Source: Arthrobacter sp. U41 (lineage in GTDB: Bacteria > Actinomycetota > Actinomycetes > Actinomycetales > Micrococcaceae). Taken from it: a stretch of DNA of 64,000 nucleotides. Positions 47,821-55,567 of this stretch are shown piece after piece. The stretch spans positions 186,001 through 250,000 of the forward strand of contig NZ_CP015732.1 of assembly GCF_001750145.1 (NCBI RefSeq), read 5' to 3'. Position 1 is the stretch's first letter. Each line of letters starts with the position of its first letter. A program made the translations under genes and the position numbers. The notes under the pieces are model-generated. The model ran no database searches and was not told the DNA's origin. It saw only the letters and a program-made list of their open reading frames with translations.

Positions 47821-48034
47821 GGTTCTTCCGGATCGTCTGGCCGCGGACCACAATCCCGGCGATGTGCAGGATCAGGCCGAGCCCGATCACGGCAAGGGAG
47901 GCGACTGCCAGGTCCTGGTTGCCCGAGGTGTTCCCCACCAGGTTCAGGGCAATGCCGACCGCCAGCAGCCCCATCGCGCTGAAAACCAGCACCTTGTAGG
48001 TGGTAGTCGCGGAGTCCCAGAATTCTTTCAGCAC
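47810..48034 (-). CDS. Small two-helix membrane protein
   Basis: 74 residues, MLKEFWDSATTTYKVLVF..., two hydrophobic helices (about 14-32 and 43-62), basic end. GTG start at 48034 with TAGACT exactly six bases before it (48041-48046), so a leaderless mRNA is predicted, which supports that it is a real gene. Its 3' end overlaps sulP by 11 bases in convergent orientation. Function unknown. Confidence 0.7.
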   Translation of the reverse strand: MLKEFWDSATTTYKVLVFSAMGLLAVGIALNLVGNTSGNQDLAVASLAVIGLGLILHIAGIVVRGQTIRKNLRR

Positions 48035-48076
48035 CGCGCCAGTCTATCGGGCCGGCTCGGCTGACCTGCACCCAGG

Positions 48077-48916
48077 TCAGCCCCGAGTAGGTTTGTTCGC
48101 CTCGTCGACGAACTGCTGAGCGATCTGCTCCATGAGCTCGAGCGCGTCTGCGTCGGACATCGCGAATCCACTGTTGAACCCCAGGTCAATGGAGAGGGTC
48201 CCGGCGAGGACGCGAAGCCCGAGTCTGATGTCCCTCCCCTGCCACGACGTCTTCATCGCGTAGGCCTTCTCGCCAATCTTGGGGGCCGTCAGGAGGTGGA
48301 CGGTGTAGACCTCGGGGCCACGAACCGAGGACTCGGTCTTGTCGAAGGTGGCACAGCGGGACAGGAGTTCGTCGGTGTAGTCGAAGTCCGCCCTGGCGAG
48401 GCTGTCCCTCGGGGCGCTGCGTACGTCAAGCAGAATCATCCCCGGGCCCGGCCAGCCCCCGATCGGCACCAGGCCCATGGCGAAGCCCATCGTCAAGTCC
48501 AGTTGCGCCTGATGCTGCCAGGGCTCGTGGAACACGCCACATTCGCTGGGTTCGACGGGCGGCGGATACCACCCTGGCGGCGGTGATGGCATCAGGGCGT
48601 ACGACTTGCGCGCCTGCCCGCTGTCGTCCATCGGGGGTCCGCCGTATTGCTGCAGCACGGCATTGCCGACCGTCATCAGTTCCTGGTCGGTGAAGACCTT
48701 CGAAGGCATTCCGTTTGTTTCGGCTGGCGGCGGGCTACTGCCCGGTGACGACGGGCTGCTGCCCGGTGACGACGGGCTGCTGCCCGGAGACGCCGGACTG
48801 CCTGGTGGTCCAGATGTGCACCCCGAGAGGAACAGCAGGCTCACTGCCGCAGCGGCCACGCCGGAGCTGAGCAGGGCGCCGCGTCTCCGGCTGTTCGATA
48901 AGAAGTACCTTGGCAT
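48077..48916 (-). CDS. Putative lipoprotein
   Basis: 279 residues. A basic start (NSRRRG) is followed by a hydrophobic segment and the lipobox LSGC near residue 33, so it is a lipid-anchored extracytoplasmic protein. Then comes a Ser/Pro/Gly linker with repeated PGSSPSS units encoded by a 21-bp tandem repeat (about 48740-48796). A globular domain of about 210 residues follows that I do not recognise; it has two cysteines (SECGVF, SRCATF) that might pair. GGGGGG lies before the ATG. Confidence 0.78.
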   Translation of the reverse strand: MPRYFLSNSRRRGALLSSGVAAAAVSLLFLSGCTSGPPGSPASPGSSPSSPGSSPSSPGSSPPPAETNGMPSKVFTDQELMTVGNAVLQQYGGPPMDDSGQARKSYALMPSPPPGWYPPPVEPSECGVFHEPWQHQAQLDLTMGFAMGLVPIGGWPGPGMILLDVRSAPRDSLARADFDYTDELLSRCATFDKTESSVRGPEVYTVHLLTAPKIGEKAYAMKTSWQGRDIRLGLRVLAGTLSIDLGFNSGFAMSDADALELMEQIAQQFVDEANKPTRG

Positions 48917-49256
48917 CGATGTTCCCCCCAGATTCAGCGGCCCACGCCCGCTGCGACGGCGAAGCCCGCTGGAGCCTGGACCGGGTGTTATCGCAAGGAC
49001 CTCTCAGGCCCACCCTCGGTGGGCGATACTCTGCCGCCAGCGTCACCGATCCCGCTGCCAGGGAATAGGGCCGATGGTCCCGGTTCGCGCGACGAAGCGC
49101 GCTGAGCGAACGTCCGTTCCCTGGGGCGGGAACTGAAGAGTTGGAGCAGGGCCTGCTTTCAGCGCCCTACGTGCGCCTCCGAACAGCAGTGCTGCCAAAA
49201 GACCCCGTGGACCGGATAACGGGTATCGGTCACGGGGCCTCCTTGGTTCGGGCTGG
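48917..49256. other. Gap between lipoprotein and CitE-like genes
   Basis: 340 bases on which both neighbours are minus-strand. It contains the lipoprotein promoter region and, next to the CitE-like stop, an intrinsic terminator (49196-49239). No further gene is seen. Confidence 0.5.
49196..49239 (-). terminator. Terminator of the CitE-like gene
   Basis: Arms 49201-49218 and 49224-49239 pair over about 15 positions with a bulge, and the minus-strand RNA then runs into TTTTGG. It starts 17 bases after the stop. Confidence 0.7.
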
Positions 49257-50120
49257 CTAGAGCGCCGGCTGCACGCCAAAGGCTACCGCGAGCTTCATGA
49301 TCTTCTCGGCGCGGCCCAGGCGGGGCAGGTCGGAGCCGTCGCGGATGACGCGGCCGCTGGCCTCGAAGTCGGCCATGAAGTCAGTGGCCCAGGCGACGTC
49401 GGACGGGGTCGGGCTGATGACCTCGTTGATGACGTGGGTCTGGTCAATCGCGAGGCAGAGTTTGCCGGTCATGCCCATCATCACGGTGATCCCGGTCTGC
49501 TCGCGGAGGATGGGGTGGTTGGTCCCGACGGTGGGGCCGTCGATGGGGCCCGGCAGGTTCCCGACGCGGCTGGCCACGACCAGCTTGGCGCGCGGGTAGG
49601 CCATGGCCTCGGCGGTGGCGGCCATGCCCGTGTCGCGGCGGAAGTCGCCCGAGCCGAAGGCCAGCCGGAACGCGCCCTGGGCCTTGGCGATGTTGTTGGC
49701 TTCCTCGATGCCGACGGCGGATTCGACCAGCGGGATGACCGGCGTCTTGCCATCCATGCGGTGGAAGCTCTCGGTGACCTGGTCCGCGGACTCGGTCTTG
49801 GCGAGCATCACGCCGAGCAGGCCGGGGGTGCCGCGGAGCCCGGCGAGGTCATCGGCCCAGAAGGGGCTCGTGGCGTCGTTGATCCGGACCCAGGCGCTGC
49901 CGCCGGCGGTCAGCCAGTCCACAACGTTGCCGCGGGCGGCGTCCTTCTGGGAGGGGTCCACCGCGTCCTCGATGTCCAGGATGATGGCGTCCGCGCGGGA
50001 CACGGCCGACTGGTCGAACAGCTCGGGCTTCATTGCGTTGACCAGCAGCCAGGAGCGGGCGATTTCAGCGGGGATGTTGCGTTGGGGCCGGATGGTCCCG
50101 GCGGTGGTGGTGGAAGTCAT
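49257..50120 (-). CDS. HpcH/HpaI-family (CitE-like) lyase
   Basis: 287 residues, TIM-barrel family of citrate lyase beta subunits and related acyl-CoA lyases. Metal and substrate residues are seen in ADAIILDIEDAVDPSQK (Asp and Glu), AWVRIND, VIPLVESAVG (Glu ligand) and FGSGDFRRD. Stand-alone CitE proteins cleave malyl-, citramalyl- or methylmalyl-CoA; the window lacks citrate-lyase partners, so citrate lyase itself is unlikely. TAGCGT lies exactly six bases before the ATG, predicting a leaderless mRNA. Confidence 0.87.
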   Translation of the reverse strand: MTSTTTAGTIRPQRNIPAEIARSWLLVNAMKPELFDQSAVSRADAIILDIEDAVDPSQKDAARGNVVDWLTAGGSAWVRINDATSPFWADDLAGLRGTPGLLGVMLAKTESADQVTESFHRMDGKTPVIPLVESAVGIEEANNIAKAQGAFRLAFGSGDFRRDTGMAATAEAMAYPRAKLVVASRVGNLPGPIDGPTVGTNHPILREQTGITVMMGMTGKLCLAIDQTHVINEVISPTPSDVAWATDFMADFEASGRVIRDGSDLPRLGRAEKIMKLAVAFGVQPAL

Positions 50121-50221
50121 GTATCTACGCTATCCGTTCCAGGGTGTTCCCCGCGAAGTTTTCAGGCCATGCGGGGCGACCAATACGACCAAAATCAAGT
50201 GGTCCCCGCCCATCTGACTCG

Positions 50222-50261
50222 CAGCAGGGGCCGTTTTCAGGGCTCGAAACGGCCCCCGCTG
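50222..50261 (-). terminator. Hairpin downstream of the aldo/keto reductase gene
   Basis: Fifteen-base arms (50222-50236, 50247-50261) with one mismatch, inside a longer imperfect palindrome from about 50190 to 50285. It follows the aldo/keto reductase stop on the minus strand. No clear U-run. Confidence 0.5.
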
Positions 50262-50291
50262 CCAGTTACTTGGGTGGGGCAGCCGGGGCGG

Positions 50292-51290
50292 CTAGGGGAT
50301 GTTGCTGCCGCGCGCCGTGACCCAGAGCCGGTACCATTCGGCCCGGGTCATGCCCGCGGCGACCCCGGCCGCGTCTGCGCAGGCGCGGATGCGGTCCGGG
50401 TTGGCGGTGCCGATCACGGGGGCGATACCGGCCGGGTGCTTCATCAGCCAGCCGAGCAGGACCGACTCCCCTGTCGTTCCCTTCGCCGCCGCCAGCTCAG
50501 CCACCCGCCTGGCGGTGGCCTCCTCCGCGGACGACGGCGCTGCGGCCGGAGCCCCGGTGTAGAGCCCCCGCGCCAGGGAGCCGTAGGCCTGCAGGGTGAT
50601 CCCGTGCCGGACACAGTGCTCCACGGTGCCATGCGGGAAGCTGTAGTCCGTTCCCTCCGCGTGGTTGACCAGCACCGTGCTCTCCAGCCAGGCGCGTTTG
50701 AACAGGCTCATCTCCAGCTGGTTCGCGGCCACCGGCGTCTCGAGCCGGTCCTGCAGCACCTCGATCTGCGCCCCGGACATGTTGGACACACCCAGCGCCC
50801 GGACTTTGCCTTCGGCCATCAGCTGCCCGACGGCGGAGGCAACCTCGGCGGGGTCCATCAGCGGATCGGGGCGGTGGAGCATCAGGACGTCCACGTAGTC
50901 CGTGCGGAGCCTGCTGAGGCTTTCGTTGACCCTGGCCAGGATGGCATTCCGGCTCAGGTCGTAATGCGTCTCCAGGCCCTGTTCGTTGAGCCGGATGCCG
51001 CACTTGGTCTGCAGCCGGATGCGCTCGCGCAGGCCGGATGTCTGCGCCAGCACCTCGCCAAAAACCGCTTCCGACTTGCCGCCACGGTAGATATCGGCAT
51101 GGTCGAACAGGGTGATGCCAACCTCCAGGGCGGCGTCGACGGCGGCCGCCGCCTCGTCCACGTGCGCGGACGAGTGCGGCTCCGACGACCAGCTGCCGCC
51201 CAGGCCCATGCAGCCATATATCAGCTCCTGGGCCGGCGAGGGTCCCCGGGCGGGCTGTCCGGTGGATTCCCCGCCGTCCGGCGGGTTCAC
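50292..51290 (-). CDS. Aldo/keto reductase
   Basis: 332 residues, (beta/alpha)8 NADPH-dependent oxidoreductase. Catalytic-site residues are seen in TLFDHADIYRGGKSE (Asp and Tyr), KCGIRL (Lys) and VLMLHRPD (His). GTG start at 51290 overlaps the stop of the glucosidase gene (GGTGA), giving translational coupling; longer frames would lie inside that gene. Together with the GH13 enzyme and the divergent ROK regulator it forms a carbohydrate-utilisation locus. Substrate unknown. Confidence 0.87.
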   Translation of the reverse strand: MNPPDGGESTGQPARGPSPAQELIYGCMGLGGSWSSEPHSSAHVDEAAAAVDAALEVGITLFDHADIYRGGKSEAVFGEVLAQTSGLRERIRLQTKCGIRLNEQGLETHYDLSRNAILARVNESLSRLRTDYVDVLMLHRPDPLMDPAEVASAVGQLMAEGKVRALGVSNMSGAQIEVLQDRLETPVAANQLEMSLFKRAWLESTVLVNHAEGTDYSFPHGTVEHCVRHGITLQAYGSLARGLYTGAPAAAPSSAEEATARRVAELAAAKGTTGESVLLGWLMKHPAGIAPVIGTANPDRIRACADAAGVAAGMTRAEWYRLWVTARGSNIP

Positions 51291-52990
51291 CGCAGCCAGA
51301 CGGTGGTGCTGCCGGGCAGGAGGTTCCCGTCCAGCGGTCCGCTGCTGAGCAGCACCTCGCCGGCGGGCAGCTCCACGGGCTCGTCGCCGAAGTTGGTCAC
51401 GGTCTGCCAGCCGCCCGGGCGGCTGAAGTGCAGCACCCCCGGGGCGGCCGTGTGCCACTGAAGTTCCTCCGAGGTCTGCAGGTCACGGCGCAGCGTCAGC
51501 GCCTTCCGGTAGAACTCCAGGGTGGACCCTTCCACCCCGTCCTCGGCCGCGACGGCGTAGCTGCCGAACCAGGCCGGCTGCGGCAGGTGCGCGCCGTTGT
51601 CGCCGAACCCGAACGAGTGCCCCTCGGCGGTCCAGGGCAGCGGGACGCGGCAACCGTCGCGGCCGATCTCGACGCCCTTGTTGCGGAAGAAGGTCGGGTC
51701 CTGGCGGTCGGCGTCGGGAATCTCCGCGACCTCCTGCAGTCCAAGCTCCTCACCCTGGTAGAGGTAGGCGGAACCCGGCAGCGCCAGCATCAGCTGGGTG
51801 GCCGCGCGGGCCCGGCGCAGTCCGAGCTCGATGTCGAGTTCCTGGGCCGGGGCGCCGGCGAGCAGCCAGCCCTTGCCGTCCTGGCCCTTGGCGTGCCTGC
51901 CGCCGCCCTGCGGCAGGCCGTAGCGCGTGGCGTGGCGGACGACGTCGTGGTTGGAAAACACCCAGGTGGAGGAGGCGCCGGATTCGGTGGCCTCAGCCAG
52001 GTTCCGGGTGATGATTTCGCGGAACTCCTCGGCGTCGAAGTCGGCCTGCAGCAGGTCGAAGTTGAAGGCCTGGCCCAGGCCCTGCGGGCTCGCGTAGCGG
52101 CCGCGGCGGTTGGCGTGGACCCAGGCTTCGGCGACGGCGGTGCGCGGCGGGTTGTATTCGTTGAAGACCTCGCGCCATTCGACGTAGATCTCGTGGACCT
52201 CGTCGCGGTCCCAGAACGGGTGCGAGCCGTCGTCGTGGCCGTCCGCCCCGGAACCTGCCGGGCTGAGCTCGACCTTGGAGAGCAGCGGCTCGGTCAGGTC
52301 CTTGGTCAGGGCGTGCGCCACGTCGACCCGGAAGCCGTCCACGCCGCGGTCGGACCAGAAGCGCAGGGTGGTGAGGAAATCGTCGCGAATTTCGCGGTTG
52401 GACCAGTTCAGGTCCGGCTGTTCCTTGGCAAAGATGTGCATGTACCACTGGCCGGGGGTGCCGTCGGGCTCGGTGATGCGTTCCCAGGCCGGGCCGCCGA
52501 AGACGGATTCCCAGTCCGACGGCGGAATCTCACCGTTGTCGCCCTTGCCGTCCCGGAAGATGTAGCGCTCCCGGGCGTCGGAGCCGCGGGGGGACGCGAG
52601 GGCTTCCTGGAACCAGACGTGGCGGTTCGAGGAGTGGTTCGGGACGATGTCGGCGATCAGCTTGATGCCGGCCGCGTGCAGGGCGGCGGACATCTCATCG
52701 AAGTCCTCCAGCGTCCCGAGCTTGGGGTCCACATCGCGGTAGTCATCGACGTCGTAGCCGCCGTCGGCGAGGGCGGACGGGTAGAAGGGGCTGAGCCAGA
52801 CGGCATCGATCCCGAGTCCCTTCAGGTACGGGACCTTGGCCGTGATGCCCTTGATGTCGCCGAGGCCGTCACCGTTGGAGTCATAGAAGCTGCGCGGGTA
52901 GATCTGGTACACGGCTGCCTGGCGCCACCAGTTGGGATCGGCGGCGAGATCGGAACCGGACAGGGTTGCCAGCGTGGCGGTGTTGGACAA
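51287..52990 (-). CDS. GH13 alpha-glucosidase
   Basis: 567 residues, oligo-1,6-/alpha-glucosidase type of glycoside hydrolase family 13. Catalytic residues: nucleophile Asp223 in GFRVDVAHAL, acid/base Glu288 in VAEAWV, and Asp349 in FSNHDVVRH. The opening YQIYPRSFYDSNGDGLGDI is the family signature. No signal peptide, so it acts on imported maltose/isomaltose-type sugars in the cytosol. Probably repressed by the divergently encoded ROK protein. It overlaps the aldo/keto reductase gene. Confidence 0.93.
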   Translation of the reverse strand: MSNTATLATLSGSDLAADPNWWRQAAVYQIYPRSFYDSNGDGLGDIKGITAKVPYLKGLGIDAVWLSPFYPSALADGGYDVDDYRDVDPKLGTLEDFDEMSAALHAAGIKLIADIVPNHSSNRHVWFQEALASPRGSDARERYIFRDGKGDNGEIPPSDWESVFGGPAWERITEPDGTPGQWYMHIFAKEQPDLNWSNREIRDDFLTTLRFWSDRGVDGFRVDVAHALTKDLTEPLLSKVELSPAGSGADGHDDGSHPFWDRDEVHEIYVEWREVFNEYNPPRTAVAEAWVHANRRGRYASPQGLGQAFNFDLLQADFDAEEFREIITRNLAEATESGASSTWVFSNHDVVRHATRYGLPQGGGRHAKGQDGKGWLLAGAPAQELDIELGLRRARAATQLMLALPGSAYLYQGEELGLQEVAEIPDADRQDPTFFRNKGVEIGRDGCRVPLPWTAEGHSFGFGDNGAHLPQPAWFGSYAVAAEDGVEGSTLEFYRKALTLRRDLQTSEELQWHTAAPGVLHFSRPGGWQTVTNFGDEPVELPAGEVLLSSGPLDGNLLPGSTTVWLR

Positions 52991-53028
52991 GGGGTGATCC
53001 TCCGGGATTCGGAACTGGGTTCTGGTAT

Positions 53029-53045
53029 TTTAGATACAAGCTAAA
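53029..53045. promoter_or_regulatory. Putative ROK operator between glucosidase and rok genes
   Basis: TTTAG-N7-CTAAA, in the only AT-rich patch of the region (53024-53062), lies in the divergent gap. It resembles the AT-rich inverted repeats bound by ROK repressors such as XylR. It is placed to control both genes. Confidence 0.45.
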
Positions 53046-53091
53046 TATATTGCCTGAACAATTATGGGTCCGGACGGACGGGGAGGTCAAC

Positions 53092-54279
53092 ATTCCTATT
53101 CCGCACGCCGCCGCCACGCCCCAGCTGCTGCGCCGGGTGAACGCCCAGTCGGTGCTCGGCGTCATCCGGAATACCGAGGTGGCCACGGGCACGGAGCTGA
53201 TGGCCCGGACCGGGCTGACGCGGGCCACGGTCATTTCCGTCTGTGAGGACCTGATCCGTCGGGGCTGGATCCGCGAGCTGGACGCCCGCGATGAGGGACA
53301 GCCCTGGAGTCCGCGCAAGGGACGCCCCGCCCGGCGCTTCGAGCTCAACTCGAGGGCAGGATTCGTCCTCGGCCTGGACATCGGAGCAGCCACCACCACC
53401 GCGGCCGTGGCGGACCTCCGCGGCACCGTCGTCGGACGCTCCAGCGATAGCTTCCGGGCCGCTGACATCCCCGCGGAGGAGAGGATCGACGTCGTCGACC
53501 GGACCTGCTGCCGGGCGCTGGCGGCCGCCGGGACCAGCCCGGGCAGGGTCCTCGCCGTGGGGGCGGGCATCGCCGCGCCCGTGGACCGCGACGGCAAGGT
53601 GCTCGTCGCCCAGCACTTCTGGAGCCTGTTCGACGTCGGGCTCCGCTCGGCGCTGAGGGAGCTGCACGGCTGGACGGTGCTGCTCGAGAACGACGCCAAC
53701 CTCGCCGCACTCGGCGAACGCTGGCGCGGTTCCGGCGCCGGCGTCGACGACCTCGTGGTGCTGCTGGCCGGGGAACGGCTGGGCGCGGGGGTGATGGAGT
53801 CCGGTCGGCTGCTGCACGGCCGCGGCGGCGCGGCCGGTGAAATGGGGTACCTGGAACTGGTGCAGGGCGTGGGCTCCACCGACGGCATCGCCAGCCTGGC
53901 CAGGCAGTGGTCCGCCGCCGGGGGCGGGCCTTCCGCAGGAGGTGAGGCCAGCGCGCGGCGTGTCTTTGAAGATGCCGCCGCCGGCGATCCCGCGGCAGTG
54001 GCCATCCTCGACCGGATCTCTGACCGGATGGCACGGGTCATTGCCTCCGTGGCGAGCTTCATCAACCCCGAACAAGTGGTGATAGGCGGCGCCGTGGCTG
54101 AATCGGCGGGGGCGCTGCTGCCCGGCATCACCGCCCTGCTCCCCCGCTTCACCGCCACGCCGCCGCGCGTGACGGTCTCGCCGCTGGGCGACGCGATCGT
54201 CACCGTGGGCGCCATCCGGCATGCCCTGGACTACGTCGAGGCGAACGCACTGGAGCTGGAGTTGGAGCCCGGGACGTAG
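53092..54279 (+). CDS. ROK-family transcriptional regulator
   Basis: 395 residues from the start given here. An N-terminal winged helix (about 8-65; LLRRVNAQSVLGVIRN, TGLTRATVISVCEDL) precedes the ROK sugar-kinase-like domain with GLDIGAATTTAAVADL and HGRGGAAGEMGY. The usual zinc-binding Cys cluster of ROK proteins is not seen. Start choice: no ATG fits. An ATT at 53092 has GGGGAGG five bases before it and gives the family-typical N-terminus. TTG 53050 (longer) and GTG 53138 (shorter) are alternatives without such a site. Divergent from the glucosidase, so probably its repressor. Confidence 0.87.
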   Translation: MPIPHAAATPQLLRRVNAQSVLGVIRNTEVATGTELMARTGLTRATVISVCEDLIRRGWIRELDARDEGQPWSPRKGRPARRFELNSRAGFVLGLDIGAATTTAAVADLRGTVVGRSSDSFRAADIPAEERIDVVDRTCCRALAAAGTSPGRVLAVGAGIAAPVDRDGKVLVAQHFWSLFDVGLRSALRELHGWTVLLENDANLAALGERWRGSGAGVDDLVVLLAGERLGAGVMESGRLLHGRGGAAGEMGYLELVQGVGSTDGIASLARQWSAAGGGPSAGGEASARRVFEDAAAGDPAAVAILDRISDRMARVIASVASFINPEQVVIGGAVAESAGALLPGITALLPRFTATPPRVTVSPLGDAIVTVGAIRHALDYVEANALELELEPGT

Positions 54280-54288
54280 GGACGTAAG

Positions 54289-54312
54289 GCCGTGGCCGTA
54301 GCCGTAGCCGTA
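54289..54312. repeat. Short GCCGTA/GCCGTG microrepeat
   Basis: Four 6-base units in a row between the convergent rok and NAD(P)-binding genes. Probably replication slippage; no function is evident. Confidence 0.6.
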
Positions 54313-54318
54313 GGGGAA

Positions 54319-54978
54319 CTAACTCACGGGTTCCAGGGCGGCCGCGAGCGGCAGCGTGCCGTCCCGGAACTCGATGGTGCGGCCGGCCGTTGAGGGCAGT
54401 CCCAGCACCGCCGCCGCGACGAGTGCCACGTTGGCTCGGGCTGTTTCCCGGCCGCCGGAGCCCTCCCCGGGGTTGACGTCGATCAGGCCGTTGCCTGGCC
54501 CGTCGGTGAGCGCTCCCGGGCCCAGGATGGTCCAGTCCAGGCCCGTTCCGCGCAGGTAGGCATCCGCGGCTGCCTTGGCCTCGGCGTAGGCGAAGAAGCT
54601 GTTCTCCTCGGGGATCCCGTGATCCGGCCCGGCGCCAAGATAGGAGACCATAATGTACCGCCGGACGCCGGCTTCGGCCGCAGCATCCATCGACCGGATG
54701 GCGGCGTCCCTGTCCACCGCGTAGGTCCGCTCGGGGCTGCCGCCGCCGGCACCGGCGGACCAGACCACGGCGTCGTGGTTCCGGAGCGCCTCGGCGAGCT
54801 CCGCCGTCGTCGAATGTTCAACATCCAGGACAACTGGAGTGGCGCCCGTTGCCGCGACGTCCTCCCGGTGGTCCGGGTTACGGATGAACGACGTAACCTC
54901 CGCCCCCTCCCCGGCGAGGATGCGGGACAGTTCCAAAGCCACCTTGCCGTGGCCGCCAATGATTGCGATTCGCGTCAT
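54319..54978 (-). CDS. NAD(P)-binding, atypical SDR-family protein
   Basis: 219 residues, Rossmann fold of the NmrA/atypical SDR group. The dinucleotide motif IIGGHGKVALELSRIL is at residues 5-20; VVWSAGAGGGS and YIMVSYLGAG follow, and GLDWTILGPGALTDG is typical of the family. The usual Tyr-x3-Lys is present in altered form (YAEAKAAAD). Substrate or regulatory ligand unknown. Start ATG 54978; CAGAAT six bases before it is a weak leaderless-type -10 box. Confidence 0.85.
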   Translation of the reverse strand: MTRIAIIGGHGKVALELSRILAGEGAEVTSFIRNPDHREDVAATGATPVVLDVEHSTTAELAEALRNHDAVVWSAGAGGGSPERTYAVDRDAAIRSMDAAAEAGVRRYIMVSYLGAGPDHGIPEENSFFAYAEAKAAADAYLRGTGLDWTILGPGALTDGPGNGLIDVNPGEGSGGRETARANVALVAAAVLGLPSTAGRTIEFRDGTLPLAAALEPVS

Positions 54979-55082
54979 GGACCTATTCTGTCCCACAACC
55001 CCGGCCCGCGCCCGCTGCGCTGTCACGCCTGGTTGCTTACGGGCGGGCCGGAAGCACTCCGAGTGATAGGGCAACGGGGGTT

Positions 55083-55119
55083 AAAACAGAAAACCCCCGG
55101 AATCGCAAGGATTCCGGGG
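55083..55119 (-). terminator. Terminator of the tRNA-Thr/tRNA-Met unit
   Basis: Ten-base perfect arms (55095-55104, 55110-55119), then TTTTCTGTTTT on the minus strand. It lies ten bases after tRNA-Met. Confidence 0.85.
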
Positions 55120-55128
55120 TGTTACCTG

Positions 55129-55202
55129 TAGCGGCGGGGAGGCTCGATCTCCCGACCTCACGATTATGAGTCGTGCGCTCTAACCAACTGAGCTACGCCG
55201 CC
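55129..55202 (-). tRNA. tRNA-Met (anticodon CAT, elongator type)
   Basis: 74 bases. Acceptor GGCGGCG pairs with CGCCGCT (one G.U), discriminator A, anticodon loop CTCATAA, T-loop ATCGAGC. The paired first acceptor base pair argues against an initiator. A lysidine-type tRNA-Ile2 also has a CAT gene, so Met versus Ile2 rests on similarity to actinobacterial elongator tRNA-Met. Confidence 0.88.
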
Positions 55203-55264
55203 ATAAATGAGGAAAACCTGCGCTAAGCCGGTCAAAAACCGCCTTGACACAGGCCCTCATTCAG

Positions 55265-55336
55265 AGCCCCCCACCGGAATCGATCCGGTGACCTCGTTCT
55301 TACCAAGAACGCGCTCTACCACTGAGCTAGGGGGGC
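55265..55336 (-). tRNA. tRNA-Thr (anticodon GGT)
   Basis: 72 bases. Acceptor GCCCCCC pairs with GGGGGGC, discriminator T, anticodon loop TTGGTAA, T-loop ATCGATT. It lies 62 bases upstream of tRNA-Met, in the order found in many actinobacteria. Confidence 0.93.
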
Positions 55337-55506
55337 AACGAGTAAATACTTTACCGGAAGATTCCCCTCCCAACAAATCGGCGCCGGGAAGGCTCTGCGT
55401 GCGTCAAAATTGGCGCAAATACAGGGTGCCGGAGGTCCTGCGGGGCCCCCGGGCAGCCCTTCGGCACGGCCGGACGACCCGTATGTGACCAAGCGAACTT
55501 AACCAA

Positions 55507-55536
55507 GAACGGGCCGGCTCAAGGGCCGGCCCGTTC
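55507..55536 (-). terminator. Terminator of the DEAD-box helicase gene
   Basis: Twelve-base perfect arms (55507-55518, 55525-55536) around TCAAGG, followed on the minus strand by TTGGTT. It lies 31 bases after the helicase stop. Confidence 0.65.
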
Positions 55537-55567
55537 TCAGGGTGAATCAGTGCTTAGCAGCTGATGG

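Noticed and set aside
49257..50120. True citrate lyase beta subunit
   Set aside because: No citF, citD or citG neighbours, and the protein stands alone, as malyl/citramalyl-CoA-type lyases do.
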